In this document: one piece after another, positions 36,132 to 44,537 of the stretch
Position numbering within the stretch: the first letter of the stretch is position 1
Layout: each line of letters starts with the position of its first letter
Origin: Marivita geojedonensis
GTDB lineage: Bacteria > Pseudomonadota > Alphaproteobacteria > Rhodobacterales > Rhodobacteraceae
Length of the DNA stretch: 64,000 nt
Reading direction: 5' to 3'
NCBI RefSeq assembly: GCF_002115805.1
Contig: NZ_JFKC01000001.1
Location: 496,001 to 560,000, forward strand
Notes under the pieces: generated by a model
Database searches by the model: none
What the model was told of the DNA's origin: nothing
The model's input: only the letters and a program-made list of their open reading frames with translations
Program-made: the position numbers and the translations under genes

Positions 36132-37169
36132 ATGACTACAAGACGTAAGTTTCTCAGAACCGCCGGGATCGGTGCAGCAGCAAGCCTTGCAGCGCCCGCA
36201 ATCGTCAAGGCACAGTCCGGTATCACCTGGCGCTTCCAGACCTATGCCGGGGCCGCTCTGGGTGAGCACGTGACCAAGCCGGTCATCGACTACATCAACA
36301 ACAACTCCAACGGTGAACTCACGGTCGAGCTGTTCTACGCCGATCAGATCGTCCCCACGGGCGAACTGTTCCAGGCGCTTCAGCGCGGCACCATCGACGG
36401 CGTACACTCGGACGACGACTCCATGGCATCCCCGACCCCGCTGCGCCAGTTCGGCGGTTACTTCCCATTCGCCACCAAGCATATCCTCGACGTCCCGGTG
36501 CTGTTCAACCAGTACGGCCTCAAGGAAATCTGGGAAGAGGAATACGCCAAGGTCGGCGTGCAGTGGATCTCGGCCGCCGGTCAGGATCCATGTAACTTCA
36601 ACACCACGAAGGAAATCACCTCGGTTGCCGACCTCGACGGTCTGCGCCTCTATTCCTTCCCGACCGCTGGTCGCTTCCTGTCGAAATTCGGCGTCGTGCC
36701 GGTTTCGATCCCCTACGAAGACGCCGAAGTCGCGGTGCAGACGGGCGAGCTTGACGGCATGGCCTGGTCCGGCATCACCGAAGACTACACCGTCGGCTGG
36801 GCGGATGTGACAGACTACTTCCTCACCAACAACATCTCGGGTGCGTGGATCGGTTCGTGGTTCGTCAACCAACAGCGCTGGGCAGACCTGCCGGATCACC
36901 TCAAGTCCGTCGTGATGGCAGCCACCGAAGCTGGCCACACCTATCGCAACCAGTGGTACTGGGGCGGTGAAGCTGCCCTGCGCGCCAATGGCGACAAGCT
37001 GCAACTGCGCCAGGTTCCGCCGAGCGAATGGGCCGAGGTCGAGAACGCCGCGAAGGAGTTCTGGAACGAGGTTGCCGAGGAAGGCGAGATCCAGCAGAAG
37101 ATCATCAACATCTTCCGCGAGTACAACAGCGTCATCAACCAGGCTGGCGCGCCGTACAACTTCGAATAA
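36132..37169 (+). CDS. TRAP transporter substrate-binding protein (DctP-like), Tat signal
   Basis: A 345-residue periplasmic binding protein with a twin-arginine signal, MTTRRKFLRTAGIGAAASLAAPAIVKA, cleaved before QSG. The DctP core includes TWRFQTYAGAALGEHVTKPVIDYIN, the ligand-site arginine region DLDGLRLYSFPTAGRFLSKFG and the MAWSGITEDYTVGW segment. An AGAGGAAA ribosome site precedes ATG 36132. Unusually, the binding protein follows the two permeases rather than leading. A strong stem-loop follows the stop. DctP proteins usually bind carboxylates through the arginine, which should be borne in mind for the substrate. Confidence 0.9.
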   Translation: MTTRRKFLRTAGIGAAASLAAPAIVKAQSGITWRFQTYAGAALGEHVTKPVIDYINNNSNGELTVELFYADQIVPTGELFQALQRGTIDGVHSDDDSMASPTPLRQFGGYFPFATKHILDVPVLFNQYGLKEIWEEEYAKVGVQWISAAGQDPCNFNTTKEITSVADLDGLRLYSFPTAGRFLSKFGVVPVSIPYEDAEVAVQTGELDGMAWSGITEDYTVGWADVTDYFLTNNISGAWIGSWFVNQQRWADLPDHLKSVVMAATEAGHTYRNQWYWGGEAALRANGDKLQLRQVPPSEWAEVENAAKEFWNEVAEEGEIQQKIINIFREYNSVINQAGAPYNFE

Positions 37170-37188
37170 TCGAAGCACATTCCATCGA

Positions 37189-37217
37189 AAAGCGATCCCC
37201 TTGCCGGGGGTCGCTTT
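37189..37217 (+). terminator. Strong stem-loop after the TRAP binding-protein gene
   Basis: AAAGCGATCCCC-TTGCC-GGGGGTCGCTTT forms a 12-pair stem with one G-T wobble and a 5-base loop, starting 20 bases after the binding-protein stop. No T-run follows, so partial termination or 3' stabilisation is more likely than a hard stop; the GS-like gene begins 26 bases later in the same direction. Confidence 0.65.
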
Positions 37218-37242
37218 GACCGTGAAAGCAAAGGACACGCCA

Positions 37243-38604
37243 ATGGCCCACATGACCCTGGATGCTTTGAGCAACGCCGCCGAAACCGGCGCAATCGACA
37301 CTGTTCTCGTCTGCATGGTCGACATGCAGGGCCGCCTGATGGGCAAACGCTTCCATGTCTCGAACTTCCTCGAATCCGCATGGAAAGAGACCCACTGCTG
37401 CAACTACCTGCTGGCCACTGACCTCGAGATGGCCACCCCTGACGGCTACAAATCCACCAGCTGGACCGCAGGCTATGGCGATTACGTGATGAAGCCGGAC
37501 ATGGCCACGCTGCGCCCGATGCCGTGGCTCGAAGGTACGGCGATGGTGCTCTGTGACCTGATCGACCACCACACGCACGAACCGGTCCCCCATTCCCCGC
37601 GCCAGATGCTCAAGAAACAGATCGCGCGCCTTGACGCGATGGGCCTCACGCCCATGATGGCGACCGAACTGGAATTCTTTCTCTTCGAGCACAGCTACGA
37701 CGAGATCCGCAAATCCGGCTACCGCAACCTGACCCCGATCAGCGGCTATAACGAAGACTACAACATCCTCCAGACCACCCGCGAAGAACACGTGATGCGT
37801 CCGATCCGCAACCATCTGGTGGCGGCAGGTGTGCCGGTCGAAAACTCCAAGGGCGAAGCCGAAACCGGTCAGGAAGAGCTGAACATCCGTTACGCCGATG
37901 CGCTTGCCTGCGCCGACAATCACACGATCGCGAAACATGCGGTCAAGGAAATCGCCCAGATGAACGGCCACGCGGCCAGCTTCCTGCCCAAGTGGCGCGC
38001 CGACAAGGTGGGCAGCGCCGCCCACGTGCACCAGTCGCTGTTCAAGGGCGACACCAACGTGTTCCACGACGCGGACGCCAAGCTGACCATGTCGGACACG
38101 ATGAAATCCTACGTCGCGGGCCTGATCAAATACGCTCCGGATATGACCGTTTTCCTCGCGCCGTACATCAACAGCTACAAGCGCTTCCTGCCGGGCACCT
38201 TCGCCCCCACCAAGATCGCATGGTCGGTAGACAACCGTACCGCAGGCTACCGCCTTGTGGGCGACGGCACCAAAGGCGTCCGGATCGAATGCCGCATCCC
38301 TGGAAGCGACATCAACCCCTACCTCGCCTGCGCGGCACAACTCGCCGCTGGGATCGCCGGGATGGAAGAAAAGCTGTCACTGGAAGAGCCGGTCTCCGGC
38401 GATGTCTACCACATGCACCACATCCCCGAGATCCCGGCCACCCTTCGTGCCGCGACCGAAACCCTGCGCAATTCCAAAATGCTTCGCACCGCGATGGGCG
38501 ATGACGTGATCGACCACTACACCCGTGCCGCCGAGGTTGAGCAGGAAACCTTTGACGCCGTAGTCACCGACTGGGAACTCCAGCGCGGATTTGAACGGTC
38601 CTGA
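37243..38604 (+). CDS. Glutamine synthetase-like gamma-glutamylamide ligase
   Basis: A 453-residue GS-fold enzyme. Metal and ATP sites are kept: ATELEFFLFE, the EAETGQEELN pair, GSAAHVHQS, and RIECRIPGSDINPYLA. At the ammonium-site loop, where true GS has PGYEAP, this protein reads PGTFAP (residues 317-322), with phenylalanine in place of the ammonium-binding glutamate. That is a mark of relatives that join glutamate to an amine, such as PuuA and GMAS. The AAGGA ribosome site fixes ATG 37243. With an iron alcohol dehydrogenase, aldehyde dehydrogenase and amidohydrolase in the operon, an amino alcohol is the best guess for the amine. A plain GlnT enzyme is unlikely. Confidence 0.8.
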   Translation: MAHMTLDALSNAAETGAIDTVLVCMVDMQGRLMGKRFHVSNFLESAWKETHCCNYLLATDLEMATPDGYKSTSWTAGYGDYVMKPDMATLRPMPWLEGTAMVLCDLIDHHTHEPVPHSPRQMLKKQIARLDAMGLTPMMATELEFFLFEHSYDEIRKSGYRNLTPISGYNEDYNILQTTREEHVMRPIRNHLVAAGVPVENSKGEAETGQEELNIRYADALACADNHTIAKHAVKEIAQMNGHAASFLPKWRADKVGSAAHVHQSLFKGDTNVFHDADAKLTMSDTMKSYVAGLIKYAPDMTVFLAPYINSYKRFLPGTFAPTKIAWSVDNRTAGYRLVGDGTKGVRIECRIPGSDINPYLACAAQLAAGIAGMEEKLSLEEPVSGDVYHMHHIPEIPATLRAATETLRNSKMLRTAMGDDVIDHYTRAAEVEQETFDAVVTDWELQRGFERS

Positions 38605-38606
38605 CA

Positions 38607-39008
38607 ATGACTGCAAAGGATCAATTCCAAAGAGTCATGAACCGATACCTGGAAAGGTACGCGGCTCATGACCCAGAGGGATGCGCTGATCTTTATGCAG
38701 AAACTGGTGTGATCCTGTCGCCTTACGGCCCTCCGGCCATTGGTCGGGCCGCCATTCGCGACGAACATGCCGCATGGTTTCTTGAAGGTGAAACCAACAA
38801 ATCGATGATTGTGCTCGACGCAGCTCTCGATGGTGCAGCCGGCTTCTGCCTCGTCGCTTATTCGGCGGACGTTCCCGGCGACAACGGACCAATGCGAGTT
38901 CACGGCGCTAGCGTGAACACACTGACGAAAGACAAGGATGGGGACTGGTTGATCCAGCAGACCAGCCTGAACGAACTTGAACACGATATGACGCAGGCAT
39001 TCACATGA
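38607..39008 (+). CDS. SnoaL/NTF2-like small protein
   Basis: A 133-residue protein with the cone-shaped NTF2-like fold signature: an N-terminal helix FQRVMNRYLERYAAHDPEGCADLYAETGVILSPYG (a loop typical of DUF4440/SnoaL proteins), then GRAAIRDEHAAWF and a C-terminal sheet ending DWLIQQTSLNEL. It begins two bases after the GS-like stop and overlaps the aldehyde dehydrogenase start by four bases, so it is translated with the pathway. NTF2-like proteins may bind or isomerise small ligands. Its precise role here is unknown. Confidence 0.75.
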   Translation: MTAKDQFQRVMNRYLERYAAHDPEGCADLYAETGVILSPYGPPAIGRAAIRDEHAAWFLEGETNKSMIVLDAALDGAAGFCLVAYSADVPGDNGPMRVHGASVNTLTKDKDGDWLIQQTSLNELEHDMTQAFT

Positions 39009-40381
39009 CCAAGACCGTAGACCTGATCTCCCCGATTGACGGATCGGTGTACCTCACACGCGAGGTTCTGACCCGCGACGCAGCATTTGACGCTGCCAAA
39101 CGCGCCAAGGCCGCCCAAGCCGGTTGGGCGGCGCTCCTGCTGTCCGAACGCATCGCACTGGTGCGCAAGGCGGGGGAAATCATCGGCCAGCAGAAAGACC
39201 GCATGGCGACCGAGCTGGCGCACCAGATGGGCCGTCCCGTCCGCTATGGCGGCGAATACGGTGGCTTCAACGAACGCCTCACCTACATGGCCGATGTTGC
39301 CAAAGAGTCGCTCGCACCGATGCAGATCGAAGACAGCGACGCGTTCCGCCGCCTGATCAAGCGCACTCCCTGGGGCACCGTCCTTGTTATTGCGCCGTGG
39401 AACTACCCCTACATGACCGCGATCAACACGGTGGCCCCCGCCCTCATCGCGGGCAATACCGTGATCCTGAAGCACGCAGGGCAGACGCTGGCCGTGGGCG
39501 ACCATCTGGCCGAAGCCTTCCACGCGGCGGGTGTGCCCGACGACGTGTTCCAGAACCTTGTTCTCGACCACGACACGACCTCGGCGCTGCTCTCTGAACG
39601 TGCGGTGGACTTCGTCAACTTCACCGGCTCGGTCGGCGGTGGTCGGGCCATCGAACGCGCGGCAGCGGGCACCTTCATCCCGGTCTCGACCGAGCTTGGC
39701 GGCAAAGACCCCGGCTATGTCCGCGCTGACGCCAATATCGACGCAGCGGTCGACACGCTGCTCGATGGCGCGATGTTCAACTCGGGCCAGTGCTGCTGCG
39801 GCATCGAACGCATCTATGTGCACGAAAGCCTTTTCGACCAATTCGTCGAAAAGGCCGTCGCCTGGGTCAACGCGCAGAAACTCGGCAACCCTCTGGACCC
39901 GGACACAACGATGGGCCCGATGGCCAATGTCCGCTTCGCCAAGGAAGTTCGCGCCCAGATCGAAGAGGCGCTGGCCGATGGCGCAAAGGCGCATATCGAC
40001 ACCATGCCCGCGGATGATGGCGGCGCGTACCTGACCCCGCAGATCCTGACCAATGTCAGCCACAAGATGCGCGTCATGCGCGACGAAAGCTTCGGCCCCG
40101 TCGTCGGCATCATGCCGGTCAAGGACGATGAGGCAGCCATCGCGCTGATGAATGACAGCCAATTCGGCCTTACGGCGTCGATCTGGTCTGCCGACACCGC
40201 CACCGCCGAGGCTATCGGCGACCGGATCGAGACCGGCACCGTCTTCCTCAACCGCTGCGATTACCTCGACCCCGCGCTCTGCTGGACCGGCTGCAAGGAC
40301 ACCGGACGCGGCCAAGGTCTGTCAAAACTGGCGTATCAGGCCCTGACACGCCCCAAATCCTACCATCTCAAGAAGGCATAA
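39005..40381 (+). CDS. Aldehyde dehydrogenase
   Basis: A 458-residue NAD(P)-dependent aldehyde dehydrogenase: PWNYPYMTAINTVAPALIAGNTVILKHA, NFTGSVGGGRAIERAA, the glutamate of STELGGKDPGYV, and the catalytic cysteine in NSGQCCCGIERIYV. The C-terminal segment FGLTASIWSADTATAEA is typical. In this operon it would oxidise the aldehyde made by the following iron-dependent alcohol dehydrogenase, probably while the amino group is protected as a gamma-glutamyl amide. The exact substrate is not shown by the sequence. Confidence 0.9.
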   Translation: MTKTVDLISPIDGSVYLTREVLTRDAAFDAAKRAKAAQAGWAALLLSERIALVRKAGEIIGQQKDRMATELAHQMGRPVRYGGEYGGFNERLTYMADVAKESLAPMQIEDSDAFRRLIKRTPWGTVLVIAPWNYPYMTAINTVAPALIAGNTVILKHAGQTLAVGDHLAEAFHAAGVPDDVFQNLVLDHDTTSALLSERAVDFVNFTGSVGGGRAIERAAAGTFIPVSTELGGKDPGYVRADANIDAAVDTLLDGAMFNSGQCCCGIERIYVHESLFDQFVEKAVAWVNAQKLGNPLDPDTTMGPMANVRFAKEVRAQIEEALADGAKAHIDTMPADDGGAYLTPQILTNVSHKMRVMRDESFGPVVGIMPVKDDEAAIALMNDSQFGLTASIWSADTATAEAIGDRIETGTVFLNRCDYLDPALCWTGCKDTGRGQGLSKLAYQALTRPKSYHLKKA

Positions 40382-40385
40382 GCCG

Positions 40386-41531
40386 ATGTCGCTTACTGGA
40401 AACTGGTCCTACCCCACCACCATCCGTTTCGGCGCGGGCCGCATCTCGGAAATCGCCGAGGCATGCCTCGCCGCTGGCATCTCCAAACCGCTCCTCGTCA
40501 CCGACCGGGGCCTCGCGAATATGGAGATCACCACCAAGACCCTGAACCTCGTCGAACAGGCGGGTTTGGGCCGCGCGCTATTCGCGGATGTTGATCCCAA
40601 CCCGAACGAAAAGAACGTCGAAGAAGGTCTGAAAGTCTACCGCGAAGGCGGCTTTGACGGCGTCATCGCCTTTGGCGGCGGCTCTGGCCTCGACCTCGCC
40701 AAGACGCTTGCCTTCATGGCGGGCCAGTCCCGCCCGCTCTGGGATTTTGAGGACATCGGCGACTGGTGGACCCGCGCTGATCCTGTCGGCATCCACCCGA
40801 TCGTCGCCGTGCCGACCACCGCCGGCACCGGGTCCGAAGTGGGCCGCGCCAGCGTCATCACCAATTCGGAAACGCATGAGAAGAAGATCATCTTCCACCC
40901 CAAGATGCTTCCCGCCGTGGTGATCTGTGACCCCGAACTGACCGTGGGCATGCCCAAGTTCATCACCGCAGGCACAGGCCTTGATGCCTTCGCCCACTGT
41001 GTCGAGGCTTATTCCAGCCCGCATTACCACCCGATGAGTCAGGGCATCGCTTTGGAAGGTATGCGCCTTGTCGTCGACAACCTGCCCCGCGCCTATGCGG
41101 ACGGGACCGACATCGAAGCCCGCGCCAACATGATGAGCGCCGCCGCCATGGGTGCGACCGCTTTCCAGAAAGGCCTCGGCGCAATCCACGCCCTGAGCCA
41201 CCCCATCGGCGCGCATCATCATACGCATCATGGCACAACCAATGCCGTTTGCATGCCGGCTGTGCTCAGGTTCAACGCCGACGCCATCCGCGACCGGTTT
41301 GACCGCGCGGCGGGTTATCTGGGCATCGACGGCGGGTTCGACGGCTTCTGCGCTTTTGTCGATCAGTTCAACGACAGCTTCGCCATTCCAAAGTCGCTCA
41401 CGGGTCTTGGGGTAAAGGATGCGAATATCGACGTCCTCGTCCGCGATGCGCTGAACGATCCTTCGACCGGCGGCAATCCAGTCAAGATGACAGAGGCGAA
41501 CACGAGAGCCCTTTTCGAAGCCATTCTTTAA
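40386..41531 (+). CDS. Iron-containing alcohol dehydrogenase
   Basis: A 381-residue group III alcohol dehydrogenase. The nucleotide-binding motif is FGGGSGLDLAK, followed by PTTAGTGSEVGRASVI. Metal ligands are seen in TGLDAFAHCVEAY and GLGAIHALSHPIGAHHHTHHG, with the usual aspartate and three histidines. It starts four bases after the aldehyde dehydrogenase and is the last gene before a terminator-like hairpin. It likely converts the alcohol group of a gamma-glutamylated amino alcohol to an aldehyde. Maleylacetate reductases share the fold, but the segments here look like Fe-ADH. Confidence 0.9.
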   Translation: MSLTGNWSYPTTIRFGAGRISEIAEACLAAGISKPLLVTDRGLANMEITTKTLNLVEQAGLGRALFADVDPNPNEKNVEEGLKVYREGGFDGVIAFGGGSGLDLAKTLAFMAGQSRPLWDFEDIGDWWTRADPVGIHPIVAVPTTAGTGSEVGRASVITNSETHEKKIIFHPKMLPAVVICDPELTVGMPKFITAGTGLDAFAHCVEAYSSPHYHPMSQGIALEGMRLVVDNLPRAYADGTDIEARANMMSAAAMGATAFQKGLGAIHALSHPIGAHHHTHHGTTNAVCMPAVLRFNADAIRDRFDRAAGYLGIDGGFDGFCAFVDQFNDSFAIPKSLTGLGVKDANIDVLVRDALNDPSTGGNPVKMTEANTRALFEAIL

Positions 41532-41559
41532 TAGATCGGAAACGGCAGTTCACGACAGG

Positions 41560-41586
41560 GAGGCTTCTTTCGAAGCCTCTCTTTGT
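41560..41586 (+). terminator. Rho-independent terminator-like hairpin
   Basis: GAGGCTTC-TTTC-GAAGCCTC, a perfect 8-base stem with a 4-base loop followed by TCTTTGT, lies 28 bases after the alcohol dehydrogenase stop and before the convergent IclR gene. It could serve both directions. Confidence 0.75.
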
Positions 41587-41611
41587 CATTCACTCACCAC
41601 GCAGGCGCCGA

Positions 41612-42391
41612 TTATTCCCGCCCCAAGCTTTCAAGGCGCGACGCTGCTTGCCGCACCTGCGGGACCATCTTGCTCAGGCTTTCCAGATCATGCCTTTGAC
41701 GCGGAGCATGTATTGACAGAGTTGTCAGGAGACGGCCTTCGGTATCCCGGATGGGACAGGCGATGGCCACCATGTCATCCATGAACTCTTCATTATCGGT
41801 GGAGTAGCCGCGCGCGCGTGTCGCTGCCAATTCGTCAAGAAGGTCCTGTTTTCCGGAAATCGACTTCTTCGTTGAAGGCTTCAGCTCCAACCAGGACAAC
41901 AGGCGCTTCAGCTTGTCGGCGCGAAGAGAAGACAGATACATCTTGCCGCTGGCCGTACAGTGAAACGGCACCTGCGTACCGACTGGCAGCTGAATTCGGA
42001 GCGGCCAATGGGTTTCAACCCGATCCAAATACACCATGCCATATCTACCCGGAGCAGCAAGATTGCAGGTCTCACCCACTTCACCTGCAAGTGCCTGCAT
42101 TATGATCAGGCGTTCGGTCCGCAAGCGCTGTGACGACAGCGTATTGCCGGCCAGCTTTCTGAGTCTGCGACCCGGACCATATGATCGACCATCGATGTCG
42201 CGTTGAAGAAATCCTTCCTCTTCTGCCGTTGTCAGCAGACGATGGATCGTTGGCTTGGGAAGGTCGAGTGCCTCGCCTAAAGCGGCGGGTGATACCGGCA
42301 CGCCCGCGCGGGCCACCTCTTCAATGACAAGTAAGAGCCTTAGGTTGGTCGGAATTTGTCCTTTCGTATCTGTGTCGGGGTCTTTGGGCAT
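41612..42391 (-). CDS. IclR-family transcriptional regulator
   Basis: A 259-residue IclR protein. The N-terminal winged helix reads RLLLVIEEVARAGVPVSPAALGEALDLPKPTIHRLLTTAEEEGFL, and the effector domain shows RYGMVYLDRVETHWPLRI, PFHCTASGKMYLS and GYSTDNEEFMDDMVAIACPIRD (partial views). It closes the minus-strand TRAP operon, nine bases after the large permease, so it probably regulates that transporter and perhaps the divergent GMC oxidoreductase. The effector is unknown. Confidence 0.92.
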   Translation of the reverse strand: MPKDPDTDTKGQIPTNLRLLLVIEEVARAGVPVSPAALGEALDLPKPTIHRLLTTAEEEGFLQRDIDGRSYGPGRRLRKLAGNTLSSQRLRTERLIIMQALAGEVGETCNLAAPGRYGMVYLDRVETHWPLRIQLPVGTQVPFHCTASGKMYLSSLRADKLKRLLSWLELKPSTKKSISGKQDLLDELAATRARGYSTDNEEFMDDMVAIACPIRDTEGRLLTTLSIHAPRQRHDLESLSKMVPQVRQAASRLESLGRE

Positions 42392-42400
42392 TCAGTACGC

Positions 42401-43759
42401 TCACCTATTCGGCAACAGGAACAACGCGAGTTCAGGTGTGAGGGACACAAGGATCCAGACACCGATCAACGCAATAAGATAGGGTACCGTGTATCGAAGC
42501 AGGCGGAAATAGGGAACGCCAGTCACCCCGGACGCCACGTAAAGGTTCAGTCCGTAGGGCGGCGTGATGAAGCCAATTGAGGCCCCAACGAGGAAGATCA
42601 CCGAGAAATGGATCGGGTCTACACCTACACTTGACGCAATGGGCGCAAGGATCGGCGCGAGAATGATCGTGACTGGCAGGGACTCAAGAACCATGCCCGA
42701 AAAGAATACAATGATCATCGCGGTGAAGAGCACGGCGTAGTACCCGCCCATCGCGGTTACGAAATCTCCAATTACCTGCTGTGCCCCAAGGAGCGACAGG
42801 ATCTGCTGCATCACAACCGAAATGGCGATCAGTGGTGCAAGGATTCCGGTGATTTCCGCAGACCGCATCGTGATACCGGGGATCTGCCACAGAGTGAACC
42901 CTTCGACGACAAGCATCTCACCGTAACTCTTGTCTTCCCAGGTCTTGTTCGGATCCTGCCGCATCACACGGCTGAGTACCCAAGACACAAGGCCCGCGAT
43001 GATACAAAAGCCAACGGTCACGCCTGCGGCTTCCGTCGGGGAGAACTTGCCGGTGTAGATACCCCAGAGCACCAATCCGATGGCAAAGAAACCGAGCCAT
43101 GCACCAAATGCCGTCTTCAGCACGCGATTGAGTTGCAGCGGGATCAGGTAGCCCCAACCATTGATCCGACAGATTATCCAGCACGCCAACTGCATGCCAA
43201 TAACCATCAGCGCTCCGGGAATGATACCGGCCACGAAGAGATCAGAGATCGGTAGGTTCATCAGAAAACCGTAGACGATAAAGATGATCGAGGGAGGGAT
43301 GATGATCCCGACCGTCCCGCCCGCCGCCGCCGTCGCGGCTGAGAAGCGCTCGTCATATCCACCTTTGACCATCTCGGGGTGCAACATCGACCCGATGGTG
43401 GCTGTCGTGGCCGAGTTGGATCCGGAAATCGCGGCAAACAGCCCACATGCCCCGAGAGATGCCATGGCCAGACCACCGCGCAACCAGCCAAGGCATGCAT
43501 AAGCGAAATCGGATAAGCGTCGCGCAATGCCCGATTTGTTGATGAGGTCCCCTGTCAGAATGAACAGTGGCATCGCCAAGAGAGCGAAGCCCTTGTTGAA
43601 TACATTGAGAAGCTCGGCGCCCATATTGTCGAGGGTCAATCCCAGAACAAATGAACAGCCAACGACCCAGTAGGCGATCACGAGCAAGACAGGCACACCC
43701 AGCATGAACAGCAGGGTTACGCCGATTGAGATCAGCGTGATCAGAGTTCCGTCCGCCAT
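42401..43759 (-). CDS. TRAP transporter large permease (DctM-like), second system
   Basis: A 452-residue DctM-type channel with about 12 membrane helices: LLAMPLFILTGDLINKSGIARRLSDFAYAC, SGSNSATTATIGSMLHPEMVKGGYDERF, GGTVGIIIPPSIIFIVYG and FITPPYGLNLYVASGVTGV (partial views). Its start codon shares a base with the small permease stop. It works with 43759-44427 and the binding protein at 44538-45770 as the second complete TRAP transporter of the window. Confidence 0.93.
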   Translation of the reverse strand: MADGTLITLISIGVTLLFMLGVPVLLVIAYWVVGCSFVLGLTLDNMGAELLNVFNKGFALLAMPLFILTGDLINKSGIARRLSDFAYACLGWLRGGLAMASLGACGLFAAISGSNSATTATIGSMLHPEMVKGGYDERFSAATAAAGGTVGIIIPPSIIFIVYGFLMNLPISDLFVAGIIPGALMVIGMQLACWIICRINGWGYLIPLQLNRVLKTAFGAWLGFFAIGLVLWGIYTGKFSPTEAAGVTVGFCIIAGLVSWVLSRVMRQDPNKTWEDKSYGEMLVVEGFTLWQIPGITMRSAEITGILAPLIAISVVMQQILSLLGAQQVIGDFVTAMGGYYAVLFTAMIIVFFSGMVLESLPVTIILAPILAPIASSVGVDPIHFSVIFLVGASIGFITPPYGLNLYVASGVTGVPYFRLLRYTVPYLIALIGVWILVSLTPELALFLLPNR

Positions 43760-44427
43760 CAGGTGTCTCCTCCGATCACAGCTTGGCGGATCAAGGGTTG
43801 CCCGCTTCGGTAATTCTTCACATCATCCTGGATGTTCTCGACAGCACGTGCCGCCATAAGGGTTGCCGCGATCGGCGCAGCAATCAGGAACCACCACTGC
43901 ATGGTGTTATCTGTCCCGAGAACAATCTGGAAATTCGACGCCGACAGCGCGACCAGGCGCATTGTCGTAACAAACATGATGAGGGCGAACCCGAACCATA
44001 AGAAGAAGTCCAGCCAGAGGCAAAGGAACTGCGCTGTGCGAGGCATTGCCGTTCTGAATTCAGAAAAGCTTAGGTGCGTCCTGACGCGGATGTTATACGC
44101 AGCACCGAACCACGCCATGATCATGAACAGCAGTGGCGGGATTGTCGTCGACCAAGGTTGTTGATTGGAGAAAATGAACCGGTCGATCACGCCCCAGAAG
44201 ATGATCAGGGCAATCGCCAGATAACTGGTGACCATCACGGTACGCTCGAAATACCGCTCGATCACAGGAACGCGTTGGTACACCCACGCGAGTAGCGTTC
44301 CGGATATGATCAGAAAAACCGCTCCAAAGATCCATGACGTGTCCGATCTCAGCGCTTGTCTGATCTCGAACGAATCCTGACTGGCAAAGGCCGCCACAAG
44401 CGTGCCCAAGTCGGACCAGATCGACAT
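43759..44427 (-). CDS. TRAP transporter small permease (DctQ-like), second system
   Basis: A 222-residue small TRAP permease with four to five membrane helices, longer than the first system's because of an N-terminal cytoplasmic stretch of about 30 residues. MIMAWFGAAYNIRVRTHLSFSEFRTAMP is the family core. It lies 110 bases after the binding-protein gene, with a perfect 12-base hairpin in between, and is fused tail to head with the large permease gene. Confidence 0.88.
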   Translation of the reverse strand: MSIWSDLGTLVAAFASQDSFEIRQALRSDTSWIFGAVFLIISGTLLAWVYQRVPVIERYFERTVMVTSYLAIALIIFWGVIDRFIFSNQQPWSTTIPPLLFMIMAWFGAAYNIRVRTHLSFSEFRTAMPRTAQFLCLWLDFFLWFGFALIMFVTTMRLVALSASNFQIVLGTDNTMQWWFLIAAPIAATLMAARAVENIQDDVKNYRSGQPLIRQAVIGGDT

Positions 44428-44490
44428 TGGCCCCTCCTCCCTTAGGTTGGACCCGCCGGGTTGATCCCGATCTGTCGGTCCGAATACGAA

Positions 44491-44517
44491 ATCCTGTCCC
44501 GGTGGCCGGGACAGGAT
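44491..44517 (-). terminator. Perfect 12-base stem-loop after the second TRAP binding-protein gene
   Basis: ATCCTGTCCCGG and CCGGGACAGGAT pair perfectly around a 3-base loop, 20 bases after the binding-protein stop. On the transcribed strand the stem is followed by TTTCG. It is well placed to cap the 3' end of the abundant binding-protein message while allowing some read-through to the permeases. Confidence 0.65.
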
Positions 44518-44537
44518 GTCAGGCTAGCAAGTGCGTA

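Noticed and set aside
37189-37217. Hairpin as a riboswitch for the GS-like gene
   Set aside because: It is a simple stem with no conserved multi-helix core, and similar stems follow every binding-protein gene in the window.
36967-37242. Upstream extension of the GS-like gene
   Set aside because: It lies inside the TRAP binding-protein gene and across a strong hairpin; ATG 37243 has a good ribosome site.
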